Source: Clostridiales bacterium
Lineage (GTDB): Bacteria > Bacillota > Clostridia > Saccharofermentanales > Saccharofermentanaceae
DNA: 64,000 nucleotides
Assembly (NCBI GenBank): GCA_017527865.1
Contig: JAFXPN010000028.1
Coordinates: forward strand, 31,823-95,822
Direction of reading: 5' to 3'
Part shown: positions 46,242-55,246 of the stretch, one piece after another
Layout of the letters: each line of letters opens with the position of its first letter
Position numbering within the stretch: the stretch's first letter is position 1
Notes under the pieces: model-generated
What the model was told of the DNA's origin: nothing
What the model saw: the letters and a program-made list of their open reading frames with translations, nothing else
The model's database searches: none
Position numbers and translations under genes: made by a program

Positions 46242-48668
46242 TCATCTTAAATGAGCATCATATGTCTTTTCGAGCTTATTGAGTATATTGTCGTACGGTT
46301 CCCTGATGTCCTGATCGGTGAGTGTTCTCGAATCATCACGGAAGATAAGGGACACGGCCACGGACTTTTTGTTGTCACCGAGCTTCATATCTTCATATAC
46401 ATCAAAGAACTCGACTTCCTTAAGGAGCTTTCCTCCGGAAGATTTGCATGTTCTCAATATATCTCCGACGGCAATGCTCTTATCGACGACTACCGCAATA
46501 TCTCTGGATATCCCGGGAAACTTGGGTATCTGCTTGTATACACGGTCGGTCTTGGCGGCGTTGATAAATGCCTTGGCCTCAAATTCAAAGAAGCACGATC
46601 TCTCTGGTGCTTCGAACGCATCCGCAACTTCGGGGTGGATCACACCGATGACGCCACAGGGCTTGTTATTGATCAATATCTTTGCTGTCCTGCCCGGATG
46701 GAATGAAGGGTTATCCTTCAAAGGTTCGAACGCAAGAGCTCTTATATCGAGTATCTTACCCAGTTCCTCGATTATCCCTCTAACATGATAGAAGATCCCG
46801 GCGCTGTCTCCAATTGAATTATCGTAATAAAAACCTGCAACCGTAGGTCTTTCCTCAGGTAGATTTGCAGGATCTTCATCCGGGATATAGACATAAGCGA
46901 GCTCAAACACCTTGGCAGAAGAAACACCGCGGTTTGAGTTTCTCGCGGCAATGCGAAGCATCGAAGGAAGCATGGTGGTTCTCATTACTGAAGAATCATC
47001 ACCCAAAGGATTGCTGATCTTTACCTGTTTTCTTCTCGGATCATCCTCATGAAGCTTCAGAAGGTCAAGATCTGAAGGACTCTCGAACGAATAAGTGATA
47101 GCTTCATAGAAACCGCAGGAAACAAGAGTATTCCTGATCTTCTCCGCAAGTTTCTGATCCCGTGTCCTGCCGCCTAATGTCGTCTCTTTGCCGGACAGCA
47201 ATGTGGGTTCGATATTATTGTAACCGTAGAATCTGGCGATCTCTTCGGCTATATCCGCTTCACCCTCAAGGTCTGGACGGAACGTGGGAGGCACGATCAT
47301 GGTCTTTCCGTCCTGATCTTCAAAACTGCAGCCCAGATCAAGAAGCACTCTCCTCATAAAATCTTCCGAAGCATCGATGCCGATGAAGCCGTTGATCCAG
47401 GAAGGTTTGAATTCGATCTTCTTTACAGCGCGCTTTGTAGGATATACATCGATGATCCCTTTGCTTACTTTGCCGCATCCGAGGATCTCGACGAGTTCAC
47501 ATGCACGGTCGAGCGCTCTTCTGGCATTCTCGGGATCAAGTCCTTTCTCAAATCTTGAAGATGACTCGGTACGAAGTCCGTTCTTAATAGCGGTCTTTCT
47601 TACGCTGACAGCATTAAAAGAAGCCGACTCAAAGAGAATGCTCGTAGTCGTATCGAGTACCTCAGAGTTCTCACCGCCCATAACGCCGGCGATCGCGCAG
47701 ACCTTTTCTTCATCGGCGATTACCAGAGCATCCTTATCAAGGATATGCTCATTGCCGTCAAGCGTAACGGCCTTCTCGCCTTCCTGAGCCGTACGGACGA
47801 TAATATGATTATTCTTAAGATAATCCAGATCGAACGCGTGCATCGGCTGCCCGAGTTCGAGACAGACGAAGTTAGTGATATCGACAATATTATTGATCGA
47901 ACGCATACCGGATGCGACCAGACGGTCTACCATCCAGTCAGGTGAAGGACCGATCTTAACGTCTTCAACGACTCTTGCGCAGTAACGGTAGCAAAGATCG
48001 GGAGCAAGAACATCGACCTTAGCCACATCCTCGGTATTAAGACTTCCCTCCTGCTTGATAACAGGAGCAACAGGTCTGAATTCCTTGCCGATGGTAACTG
48101 CAGCTTCGCGGCCGAGACCCTCGACAGAGAAACAGTCAGGACGGTTGGAAGTTATCTCATAATCGATCGTTACAAGAGAATCGACATTGAGATATTCCCT
48201 CAGATCGGTTCCGACAGCAGGAGGTTCGGGAAGAAGGCTCAAGTCCCAAAGACCGTAAACATCTGCGCCGGGCTTTCCTGCAGCAACAGGCCCAAGTTCC
48301 TCACCGGAACAGCACATTCCGAAGCTCTCGACGCCTCTGATCTTTCCTTTCTTGATGTTAATCTCAGGCAAGACAGCGCCGACGGCAGCAACAGGACATA
48401 ACATTCCTTCAAAGACATTCGGAGCTCCGCAGACGATCTGAACTTCATGACCGAGTTCATCGCGGCCGAGATCTACCTTAAGAATATGAAGATGATCAGA
48501 ATCGGGATGATCTTCGATGCTTATTATCTTTCCCGCATAAACACCGGAAAGTTTATAATCGAGAACCTCCTCTACCTTTGAGCCTGTCATGGTCATCTTA
48601 TCAGCAAGCTCTTTGGCAGAAATATCAATATCAGTAAAATCTTTTAACCAGATTACAGGTGCTTTCAT
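46242..48668 (-). CDS. pheT: Phenylalanine-tRNA ligase beta subunit
   Basis: Beta chain of the alpha2-beta2 synthetase, 808 residues. Domains in order: N-terminal tRNA-binding OB fold (about 40-150, with HPDSDHLHILKVDLG), the B3/B4 editing region, B5, and the C-terminal anticodon-binding domain. It sits 13 bases after pheS, as usual. Nothing in the leader of the pair resembles a T-box, so regulation differs from many Bacillota pheST operons. Confidence 0.97.
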   Translation of the reverse strand: MKAPVIWLKDFTDIDISAKELADKMTMTGSKVEEVLDYKLSGVYAGKIISIEDHPDSDHLHILKVDLGRDELGHEVQIVCGAPNVFEGMLCPVAAVGAVLPEINIKKGKIRGVESFGMCCSGEELGPVAAGKPGADVYGLWDLSLLPEPPAVGTDLREYLNVDSLVTIDYEITSNRPDCFSVEGLGREAAVTIGKEFRPVAPVIKQEGSLNTEDVAKVDVLAPDLCYRYCARVVEDVKIGPSPDWMVDRLVASGMRSINNIVDITNFVCLELGQPMHAFDLDYLKNNHIIVRTAQEGEKAVTLDGNEHILDKDALVIADEEKVCAIAGVMGGENSEVLDTTTSILFESASFNAVSVRKTAIKNGLRTESSSRFEKGLDPENARRALDRACELVEILGCGKVSKGIIDVYPTKRAVKKIEFKPSWINGFIGIDASEDFMRRVLLDLGCSFEDQDGKTMIVPPTFRPDLEGEADIAEEIARFYGYNNIEPTLLSGKETTLGGRTRDQKLAEKIRNTLVSCGFYEAITYSFESPSDLDLLKLHEDDPRRKQVKISNPLGDDSSVMRTTMLPSMLRIAARNSNRGVSSAKVFELAYVYIPDEDPANLPEERPTVAGFYYDNSIGDSAGIFYHVRGIIEELGKILDIRALAFEPLKDNPSFHPGRTAKILINNKPCGVIGVIHPEVADAFEAPERSCFFEFEAKAFINAAKTDRVYKQIPKFPGISRDIAVVVDKSIAVGDILRTCKSSGGKLLKEVEFFDVYEDMKLGDNKKSVAVSLIFRDDSRTLTDQDIREPYDNILNKLEKTYDAHLR

Positions 48669-48681
48669 CGATCTTCCCTCC

Positions 48682-49728
48682 TTACTTGAACTGTTTTAAG
48701 AAACGTACATCGTTCTCATAAAGGAGTCTGATGTCATCAATGCCGTATCTGCCCATGGCGGTTCTCTCAACTCCGATGCCGAAAGCAAATCCGCTGTAAA
48801 CAGTTGAATCAATACCGCAGTTCTCAAGTACTTCAGGATGGACCATTCCGGCTCCGAGAACTTCTATAAAGCCCTCTCCCTTACAAACATTGCATCCGCA
48901 TCCTCCGCATTTCCAGCAAGTCAGATCGACTTCAACGGAAGGCTCGGTAAACGGGAAATGGTGAGGTCTTAACCTTATCTCGGTATTCTCTCCGAAAAGC
49001 TTCTTGGCAAACAGGCGTAAAGAACCTACAAGATCGCCCATGGTAACGCCTTTATCTACTACAAGGCCTTCTATTTGATGGAAAACGGGCGAATGCGTAG
49101 CATCGAGTGTATCCTGACGATAGACTTTGCCGGGACAGATGACCTTTATGGGAGGTTTTCCGCCGTTCTTTGTAAGTTCCTCCATAATGCGGATCTGCAT
49201 TCCCGAGGTCTGCGTCCTCAACAGGATATTATCGTTGATATAGAACGTATCCTGCGTGTCTCTTGCCGGATGTCCCTTGGGGATCCTTAATAACTCGAAG
49301 TTATACTTGTCGTATTCGACCTCGGGACCTTCTCCGATACTGTATCCCAATCCTAAGAAGATCTCGCAGATCTCGTTGATCGCATTATTAAGGGGATGTC
49401 TTGCGCCTGCTCCTTCATAATGGGTAGGCAAAGTAACATCGATTATCTCTTTCTTGAGCTTTCTGGCGCTCTCCATTTCCTTCATGCGGGCCTGACTTGC
49501 TGCAAATGCTTCTTCCATCTTTGCACGCACTTCATTGACCATACGTCCGGCTTCGGGTCTTTCCTCAGGAGAGAGACTTCCCATACCGCGGAGTGCACCG
49601 GTCAGTTTTCCCTTTTTCCCAAAGTATTCAACTCGTAATTTCTCGATATCGGCCGAATTCTGGATCTCTTTAATCTTTTTCTCAAATTCTTCACGTGTCT
49701 GAAGCAGAGTTTCACGAAGATCGCTCAT
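48682..49728 (-). CDS. pheS: Phenylalanine-tRNA ligase alpha subunit
   Basis: Catalytic subunit that charges tRNA-Phe; 348 residues, normal length. An N-terminal coiled coil (about 1-85) is followed by the class II core with motif 2 ([11 protein letters not shown] preceded by RQDTLDATH) and motif 3 ([14 protein letters not shown]). A four-cysteine cluster ([12 protein letters not shown]) lies near residues 275-286. GGAGG precedes the ATG. The 49-base gap upstream separates it from the MBL gene. Confidence 0.97.
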   Translation of the reverse strand: MSDLRETLLQTREEFEKKIKEIQNSADIEKLRVEYFGKKGKLTGALRGMGSLSPEERPEAGRMVNEVRAKMEEAFAASQARMKEMESARKLKKEIIDVTLPTHYEGAGARHPLNNAINEICEIFLGLGYSIGEGPEVEYDKYNFELLRIPKGHPARDTQDTFYINDNILLRTQTSGMQIRIMEELTKNGGKPPIKVICPGKVYRQDTLDATHSPVFHQIEGLVVDKGVTMGDLVGSLRLFAKKLFGENTEIRLRPHHFPFTEPSVEVDLTCWKCGGCGCNVCKGEGFIEVLGAGMVHPEVLENCGIDSTVYSGFAFGIGVERTAMGRYGIDDIRLLYENDVRFLKQFK

Positions 49729-49777
49729 AGAAAGCCTCCTTACATCTTCTTAACCAAAGAAATATAACACAATAAGC

Positions 49778-50386
49778 TTATAAATTAAAGAAAGGATTGG
49801 AAATGAGTTCTTCCGCTATTGTCGTGGAAGGCCCGTGTCCGGGATATACAACCGTATCAGGATCAAGTTCCTTAAGCGTTGAGAGAGAGCTTAACATCAA
49901 AGACTCATCACCGCCGTAAAGATCGGTCCTTCCGCATGAGCCCGCAAACAGGGTATCTCCTGTAAATACGATCTTCTGCCCTCCTTCTTCGAAAAGCAGA
50001 CAAACACCGCCTGCCGTATGCCCGGGAGTCCTGATGACTGTAAGGTTCGGGATATCGGTCTTAAATATATCTTCCGGTTCACAATCATACACCAGCGGAT
50101 CAAGAAAGATGCGGGATCCGTTAACGACCGAATCCTTCATAGCAGGAAGATCTTCAGGAGAAATATATACCTTGGATCCGGGAAATGATCCTTTCCACTC
50201 GTCCACAGCATTCATGTGATCGAAGTGCCCGTGAGTGATAAGTATGTGACTGACTTTAGCCGGCAGCCGGGAATGACCGAGTTTTTCAGGAGAAACAGAC
50301 GGATCGATTATGATGATATTCGACCCGGTATCAAGTATGTACATGTTTGAGGCCAGAGGGCCAATGGGAAAGACAGAGACGTCCAT
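49778..50386 (-). CDS. Metallo-beta-lactamase-fold hydrolase (glyoxalase II-like)
   Basis: A 202-residue zinc hydrolase. Metal motifs are complete: THGHFDHMNA (HxHxDH), the His in TPGHTAGGV, the Asp in FTGDTLFAGSCGRTD and the last His in YPGHGPST. This short form fits the YcbL/GloB-like thioesterases rather than beta-lactamases. It overlaps the MgsA-like gene by one base; a link between methylglyoxal and glyoxalase chemistry is tempting, but that neighbour has lost its catalytic residues. Confidence 0.85.
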   Translation of the reverse strand: MDVSVFPIGPLASNMYILDTGSNIIIIDPSVSPEKLGHSRLPAKVSHILITHGHFDHMNAVDEWKGSFPGSKVYISPEDLPAMKDSVVNGSRIFLDPLVYDCEPEDIFKTDIPNLTVIRTPGHTAGGVCLLFEEGGQKIVFTGDTLFAGSCGRTDLYGGDESLMLSSLSTLKELDPDTVVYPGHGPSTTIAEELISNPFFNL

Positions 50387-50790
50387 CAGGACACTTTGGA
50401 ATCCTTTATCCAGTTCCTGTAATCGAGATCTCCCCTGTCAATGGCAAGTATAAGGATCTCGGCAGTGGCGAGATTAGTCGCAAACGGAATATTATTCGAA
50501 TCACAGACCCGAAGAAGATCGGAAGGTGCATTCTCGGTCTCGGATGTGGCATCCCTCAGATAGATAACACAGTCGATCTCATCAAATTCAGCTCTGGATG
50601 CAAGCTGTTCGATACCGCCCATATAGTCGACATTAAGCCCGGATACCTCAATATCAACAGATGATTTAAGGTACTTAGCAGTACTGTAGACTGAAATAAG
50701 CTGATGTTTGGAAAGCAGGGTTTTGTATGCAATGCAGAAATTTACAAGAAGTTCGGTTTTACGGTTGTCAGCCATCAGAACGATCTTCAT
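50386..50790 (-). CDS. MgsA-like (methylglyoxal synthase fold) protein lacking catalytic residues
   Basis: A 134-residue homologue of methylglyoxal synthase, clearest at the C terminus (IPFATNLATAEILI, RGDLDYRNW). In B. subtilis and E. coli MgsA, the phosphate-binding GTTG, the catalytic Asp in GGDQQ and a His in the PHxPD segment are conserved. Here GTTG is replaced by an STAKY region, GGDQQ by GGIEQ (Ile60 at the catalytic Asp position) and the His is absent; the second Asp (Asp80) remains. It is probably not a methylglyoxal synthase. I start at the second ATG, which has GGAGGAG upstream. Confidence 0.75.
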   Translation of the reverse strand: MKIVLMADNRKTELLVNFCIAYKTLLSKHQLISVYSTAKYLKSSVDIEVSGLNVDYMGGIEQLASRAEFDEIDCVIYLRDATSETENAPSDLLRVCDSNNIPFATNLATAEILILAIDRGDLDYRNWIKDSKVS

Positions 50791-50826
50791 AGGAAACTCC
50801 TCCATTAAAAACTACATACTGGAGAT

Positions 50827-50855
50827 ATTGTACAAAACATCAGGCAAAAAGGCAA
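50827..50855 (-). promoter_or_regulatory. Promoter of the MgsA-like / MBL genes
   Basis: TTGCCT (50855-50850), a 17-base spacer and TACAAT (50832-50827) lie 37 bases before the MgsA-like ATG and after the mrdA stop, so these genes need not depend on the mre transcript. Confidence 0.6.
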
Positions 50856-50926
50856 TGATTTATTGTTAAATATGATGATATTAAACAAAAAACAACTGCA
50901 TCAGAGGCTTTTCGCGCAGGAGCAGA

Positions 50927-53215
50927 TCAGATAACCGGTTCTGTCTGTTCAGCGGAACCCAGATCATCACCCGTTATCGGTATCGTGTCGAGCATTTGCT
51001 CTGCCCTTGTCGGGGCAACGTCAAAATATGAAGCAAGCAGCTTACGGGCAATGATGGCCGTTGACGATCCCCATTCACCTCTCTCTACAACCAGAGCGAT
51101 CGCTATTTCAGGATCCTCGGCGGGTGCATAACATACGAACAATCCGTTACTGTATTCCTTACGGATCTCCTCGTATCCGGTCTCTGCCGTTCCTGTCTTA
51201 CAAACAACATCTACAGGAAAATCAGAAAAGATATCCTGAGCCGTGCCGGGCCAGTATGATGTACCCGTTACAACGCATCTCATAGCAAATCTTACAGCTT
51301 CGATGTTAGGTTCACTGATACCGAGGCTCTCAGACACCGTACGTCCTTCATACAGCACAGTCCCATCGGCGGAAGTTACATTATCGATGACATACGGAGT
51401 TACTAACCGGTTGGTTGCTATACCTGCCGTATATCTGCACAGCTGCATGATGGTAAAACAGTTATCGAACTGACCGATGGCAGATTGAGCAGTATCCGCC
51501 GGGAACCATGTCCGGTCATATTCATACTCGTGGAGTCTGATCTTAGTCTGTCTTGAAGCCCTGACACCTCTTATCTCACCGGGAAGGTCGATCCCCGTAT
51601 ACTCACCGAGTCCCAATCTTCTTCCCATTGCATCTATGTTATCGATACCGGTATCTACGCCGAGCCTCATGAAGTAGATATTGCAGGATGTAGCCATGGC
51701 TCCGTTAAGATCGAGAGGTCCGTGACCGCCGTTGCTGAACTCAAGACATCTGAATGTCCATCCGCCGATGTCAATAGGCGAATCACAGGAATACCAGGTT
51801 GAACTGGGCGATATGATACCCATCTCAAGCGCTGCGAGCGCAGTACACATCTTAAACGTGGAACCCGGAGCATACTGGGACATGATCGCGCGGTTCCAAA
51901 GAGGCATGTCTTCTGCAGTAATATCCTCGTATTCACCCAGTCCGAGATAATACTCAAGCTGCTCCTCTGCATTCTCGTCTCCGTACATGGACAACACAAA
52001 ATCGTTAGGATCGAAGTTCGGGTATGAACCCATGGCAAGAACAGCGCCGGTATTGACATTCATTACGACAAATGCGCCGGCGTTGGCAGTCTTATATCCG
52101 GACTGTTCGATGATCTCAGCGTTCTTGGCGTCTTCGATATATGTCTTAAGAGCTTCGATGCCCACCCGCTGAAGATTAGTATCAATAGTAAGCTGAACTG
52201 TAGCACCTCTTTGTGCATCGGTCCCGTAATCAGACGGAAAGAAAACTCCCTCCTGCCCTTGCGTCGTCCAGGTGTTATAAGTGGATATACCGGATGTTCC
52301 GTGAAGATATCTTTCCATCTGTGATTCAACGCCCGACTGTCCTACAAGATCATCATTCGAATAACCGTAGTTTGCAAGAGTGGCAAGTGATTCCTGAGAG
52401 ATCCTTCCAACGTAGCCGACAACGTGGCTCGAGAGCTGTGCCGAAGGAGTATATGTCCTGCGGTACATCCTTGCCGTTATTATCCCCATAAAATGATAAT
52501 TCTGTTCATTGAGCAAAGTAACGAGTTCATCCGGTACGTCTGTCGCGATCTCAACGGGAGTTCCCGTCTGGAACGACCAGTTATCCTTAAAGATCTGGAA
52601 TCTGATCCTTATTATCCTGTATGCCTCATCGTCATTGTAGCTGTTCTCAACTTCGAACAACTGACGCAGATACAGAAAGAATACCTGCGGATCCGTTTTC
52701 ACATAATTATCCGAGAAAGTAACAATAACCCCCTGAGCGCAGTCATCCAGATCGAAAAGATTGTGATCCGTCTGCCAAAGCCTTATGTCTTCCTCGGATT
52801 TCAGGAACCTGAACGGCTCTACACCGAAATACTCGTCCAGTTCGGATTCGGAAGTACAGTTATACTGATCAAACAGATAACTCAATTCAAGGCACATCGC
52901 ATTAAGATCGGCGTTTTCCATATAGGCATTGGATATCATGACAGTATTTACTTCCCTGGATGAAGCAAGAACTATGCCGTTGGCGTCGATAATGTCACCG
53001 CGCGGGGCGGACACGGTATACTGCCTGGATACACCTTCAGATGATGCGGATATGGTCCTCTGATAACCTGAGAACTGAAGAGCTGCAGTCATGTAGAGTA
53101 TCGTGGCGCCGAAAACGCAAAAGATTACGCCAAGCACAAAATAGCGGTTCCGCAAAACCCCGAGGATCGAAGAGAATACCGAATTACTGCTGCTTTCATT
53201 CACATTGTCAGCCAA
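50927..53215 (-). CDS. mrdA: Class B penicillin-binding protein 2 (elongation transpeptidase)
   Basis: Cross-links peptidoglycan during lateral wall growth, with RodA and the Mre proteins. The 762 residues have an N-terminal membrane helix (about 25-47), a pedestal domain with APRGDIIDANG, and the transpeptidase motifs SxxK (PGSTFKM), SxN (TSCNIYF) and KTG (CKTGTAET). An acidic insertion occurs around residues 415-440 (ENAEEQLEYYLGLGEYED). The start is TTG with AGGAGG nine bases upstream, inside the end of mreD. Confidence 0.93.
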   Translation of the reverse strand: MADNVNESSSNSVFSSILGVLRNRYFVLGVIFCVFGATILYMTAALQFSGYQRTISASSEGVSRQYTVSAPRGDIIDANGIVLASSREVNTVMISNAYMENADLNAMCLELSYLFDQYNCTSESELDEYFGVEPFRFLKSEEDIRLWQTDHNLFDLDDCAQGVIVTFSDNYVKTDPQVFFLYLRQLFEVENSYNDDEAYRIIRIRFQIFKDNWSFQTGTPVEIATDVPDELVTLLNEQNYHFMGIITARMYRRTYTPSAQLSSHVVGYVGRISQESLATLANYGYSNDDLVGQSGVESQMERYLHGTSGISTYNTWTTQGQEGVFFPSDYGTDAQRGATVQLTIDTNLQRVGIEALKTYIEDAKNAEIIEQSGYKTANAGAFVVMNVNTGAVLAMGSYPNFDPNDFVLSMYGDENAEEQLEYYLGLGEYEDITAEDMPLWNRAIMSQYAPGSTFKMCTALAALEMGIISPSSTWYSCDSPIDIGGWTFRCLEFSNGGHGPLDLNGAMATSCNIYFMRLGVDTGIDNIDAMGRRLGLGEYTGIDLPGEIRGVRASRQTKIRLHEYEYDRTWFPADTAQSAIGQFDNCFTIMQLCRYTAGIATNRLVTPYVIDNVTSADGTVLYEGRTVSESLGISEPNIEAVRFAMRCVVTGTSYWPGTAQDIFSDFPVDVVCKTGTAETGYEEIRKEYSNGLFVCYAPAEDPEIAIALVVERGEWGSSTAIIARKLLASYFDVAPTRAEQMLDTIPITGDDLGSAEQTEPVI

Positions 53216-53820
53216 AGATCGGATCCTCCTTTCCTCTCATCTTTAAGATATGGATTGATACCCTTGGAATAAGGGCCTGCGAACTTGAGCAGAGCATAGA
53301 AAGGAACGGCAGCAGCAAGATTAAGCAAAGTCTGCGGCAATACCGATCTTAAGAATATACCTTTGATGCCGACATTATAAGCAGTACCGTTGATTATATT
53401 TGTGCTTATATAGATTATGAGATGACCGCACGCCTTATAAAGAACAGTTGCAGCGATGACTGAAAGCACGGCGATAAGAAAATTGCGTTTGACCCTGACC
53501 GTAAAGAAAGCTGAACCGAATGCGGCAGCACAGACCATAAGGAGCAGTCCTAACCCTATAGCCGGCTGTACATTGCCTTCGGATACGGTTATCGCAGGAG
53601 CTGAAAGATAATCCCTTATGATGCCGGTAAGAGCACCGAAGATCATTCCGTCATAGAAACCGAACATATAAGCGCACAGGACGACCATAACAAACATCAG
53701 ATCCGGCCGGATCCCGTAAAAAGTAAACAATCCGGGAAATGTAACCTGGATCGTTGTAAACAGCAGCAGATATGCCGCATAAATACAGTATTTACGAATC
53801 TTCTGACCGCGTTCCATCAT
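53200..53820 (-). CDS. mreD: Rod-shape-determining protein MreD
   Basis: Integral membrane partner of MreC, about 206 residues and five to six hydrophobic helices. The family segment GIRPDLMFVMVVLCAYMFGFYDGMIFG (read in parts: RPDLMFV, FGFYDGMIFG) is present. Two adjacent ATG codons (53817, 53820) could be the start; neither has a strong ribosome site and both lie within the end of mreC, so coupled translation is likely. It overlaps the mrdA start by 16 bases. Confidence 0.9.
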   Translation of the reverse strand: MMERGQKIRKYCIYAAYLLLFTTIQVTFPGLFTFYGIRPDLMFVMVVLCAYMFGFYDGMIFGALTGIIRDYLSAPAITVSEGNVQPAIGLGLLLMVCAAAFGSAFFTVRVKRNFLIAVLSVIAATVLYKACGHLIIYISTNIINGTAYNVGIKGIFLRSVLPQTLLNLAAAVPFYALLKFAGPYSKGINPYLKDERKGGSDLWLTM

Positions 53821-54697
53821 CAGCACCGCTGCCGGTTCCAGATACGTCTTCAGGTTCTTCCAAAGGTACCATTATGAAGATATCATTGATATCGGCAATA
53901 TCCGAATAAGGTCTTAAAACTGCAGTTATATTAAGCTCGTCTGATGTATCGACAGATTCGATAACACCGATCGGAATGCCCTGAGGGAATAATCCGCCGT
54001 CGCCTGATGTTACTATCTCATCTCCAGGCGAAGGAACGGTATCGGGCGTGATCCCGGTTACGAGACACAGACCGTCCTGCTTTAAAGACGAATCGCCGGT
54101 GATGAGGAAAGTCGCGCCGTTTACCGCATTGACTTTGCCGCTGACTCTGAACCCTTCGTGAAGCAAAGGCAGAATGGTAGATTCATTGTCACCGACTTCT
54201 ATAACCCTTCCTACGAGATTCATCCTGACATCGACAACCGCGAGGGATTGTCCCTGTTCGACAACGATTCCGTCTGAAGTTCCGGCACCTACTCTAAGTA
54301 CCGAGAACCATTCGTCTGCTTCCCTTGATAAAACAGCTGCATGAAAGATGTCATAATTACTGAAAGTCTCTCTTATATGGAAGGCTTCCTGCAGCTCTTC
54401 GTATCTTATCGCTGCCTCTTCGCGCTGATTTATCTGATACTGAAGTTCCGCGATCTCAGTTCTTAAAGTCTCATTCTCGCTTCTGATAGCCATGCCGTCT
54501 GTAAGCGCAGCCCAGAAATCGGAGATTGAATTTCCTGCAGCCTTAACACCTCTCTGTACCGGATCAATAACGGCACCGACAGGTTTCAGAAAACTGTTAA
54601 GAGGACTTCCCGGAATTGCGCCGAGAATTATTACAGCAAGAATGATCAGCAACGAAACTACTGTAACAAACAGCTTGTTAGTCAGGAGTTTCCGCAT
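53792..54697 (-). CDS. mreC: Cell shape-determining protein MreC
   Basis: Scaffold of the elongation complex, 301 residues: a membrane helix (about 8-28), a coiled coil (about 65-105, LRTEIAELQYQINQREEAA) and the C-terminal beta domain with TSGDGGLFPQGIPIGVI. The acidic C terminus overlaps mreD. No clear ribosome site is seen four bases after the SEC-C stop. MreB, usually just upstream, is not in the window. Confidence 0.92.
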   Translation of the reverse strand: MRKLLTNKLFVTVVSLLIILAVIILGAIPGSPLNSFLKPVGAVIDPVQRGVKAAGNSISDFWAALTDGMAIRSENETLRTEIAELQYQINQREEAAIRYEELQEAFHIRETFSNYDIFHAAVLSREADEWFSVLRVGAGTSDGIVVEQGQSLAVVDVRMNLVGRVIEVGDNESTILPLLHEGFRVSGKVNAVNGATFLITGDSSLKQDGLCLVTGITPDTVPSPGDEIVTSGDGGLFPQGIPIGVIESVDTSDELNITAVLRPYSDIADINDIFIMVPLEEPEDVSGTGSGADDGTRSEDS

Positions 54698-54700
54698 CTA

Positions 54701-55222
54701 TCAGTTTACTTTTTTACCGCAGCAGTTCTTGTATTTCTTGCCTGATCCGCAGGGACAGGGATCATTTCTGCCTACCTTGTCGGAATGGGCAATATTGGCT
54801 TCCCTGTATTCACGGGCAATCTGGGCAGCCGTGTTCTCATCAAGAACATTCTTCCATGAGGAAAGCTTGAACAGCCAGGAAGCCTTGGCATCTCTCATAT
54901 TGTAATAGAGCTTCTCATAATCGATATCGAGGCTGATCTCGGTGTCATCATCGACATTCTCGACATCAAGCTCGTTCTTAAGAGAAGTCTTGATTCCGTC
55001 GAGGAATCCTACAAAGATATCCATCGTATCCTTATTGAACCCGAGTCTGGAAGCAAGCTCAGAAGCCTTGCCTGAGGTAAATTCGCTGTTGTCGGGGTAA
55101 GCGGAAAGGATCTTGTCATAAGCATCCTTCTCCATTGCATAATAAGTATTGATGTAATATGTATAGGAGGTCTGATCTCTGACTGTCTCCGATCTGTCTA
55201 TCCATGTCTCGTAATAGCTCAT
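54701..55222 (-). CDS. SEC-C motif protein of unknown function
   Basis: A 173-residue, largely helical protein ending in a SEC-C zinc motif (C-P-C-x8-C-C). Residues 150-170 are identical to residues 932-952 of the SecA in this window. The first 145 residues are acidic and helical and I do not recognise a fold; [19 protein letters not shown] is a typical stretch. AAGGAG precedes the ATG. It lies just upstream of mreC, which hints at shared expression rather than function. Confidence 0.7.
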   Translation of the reverse strand: MSYYETWIDRSETVRDQTSYTYYINTYYAMEKDAYDKILSAYPDNSEFTSGKASELASRLGFNKDTMDIFVGFLDGIKTSLKNELDVENVDDDTEISLDIDYEKLYYNMRDAKASWLFKLSSWKNVLDENTAAQIAREYREANIAHSDKVGRNDPCPCGSGKKYKNCCGKKVN

Positions 55223-55246
55223 TTGTATTCTCCTTAAGTGTTAATT

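Noticed and set aside
49729..49777. T-box leader for pheST
   Set aside because: Only 49 bases separate pheS from the upstream gene; no T-box sequence or terminator is present.
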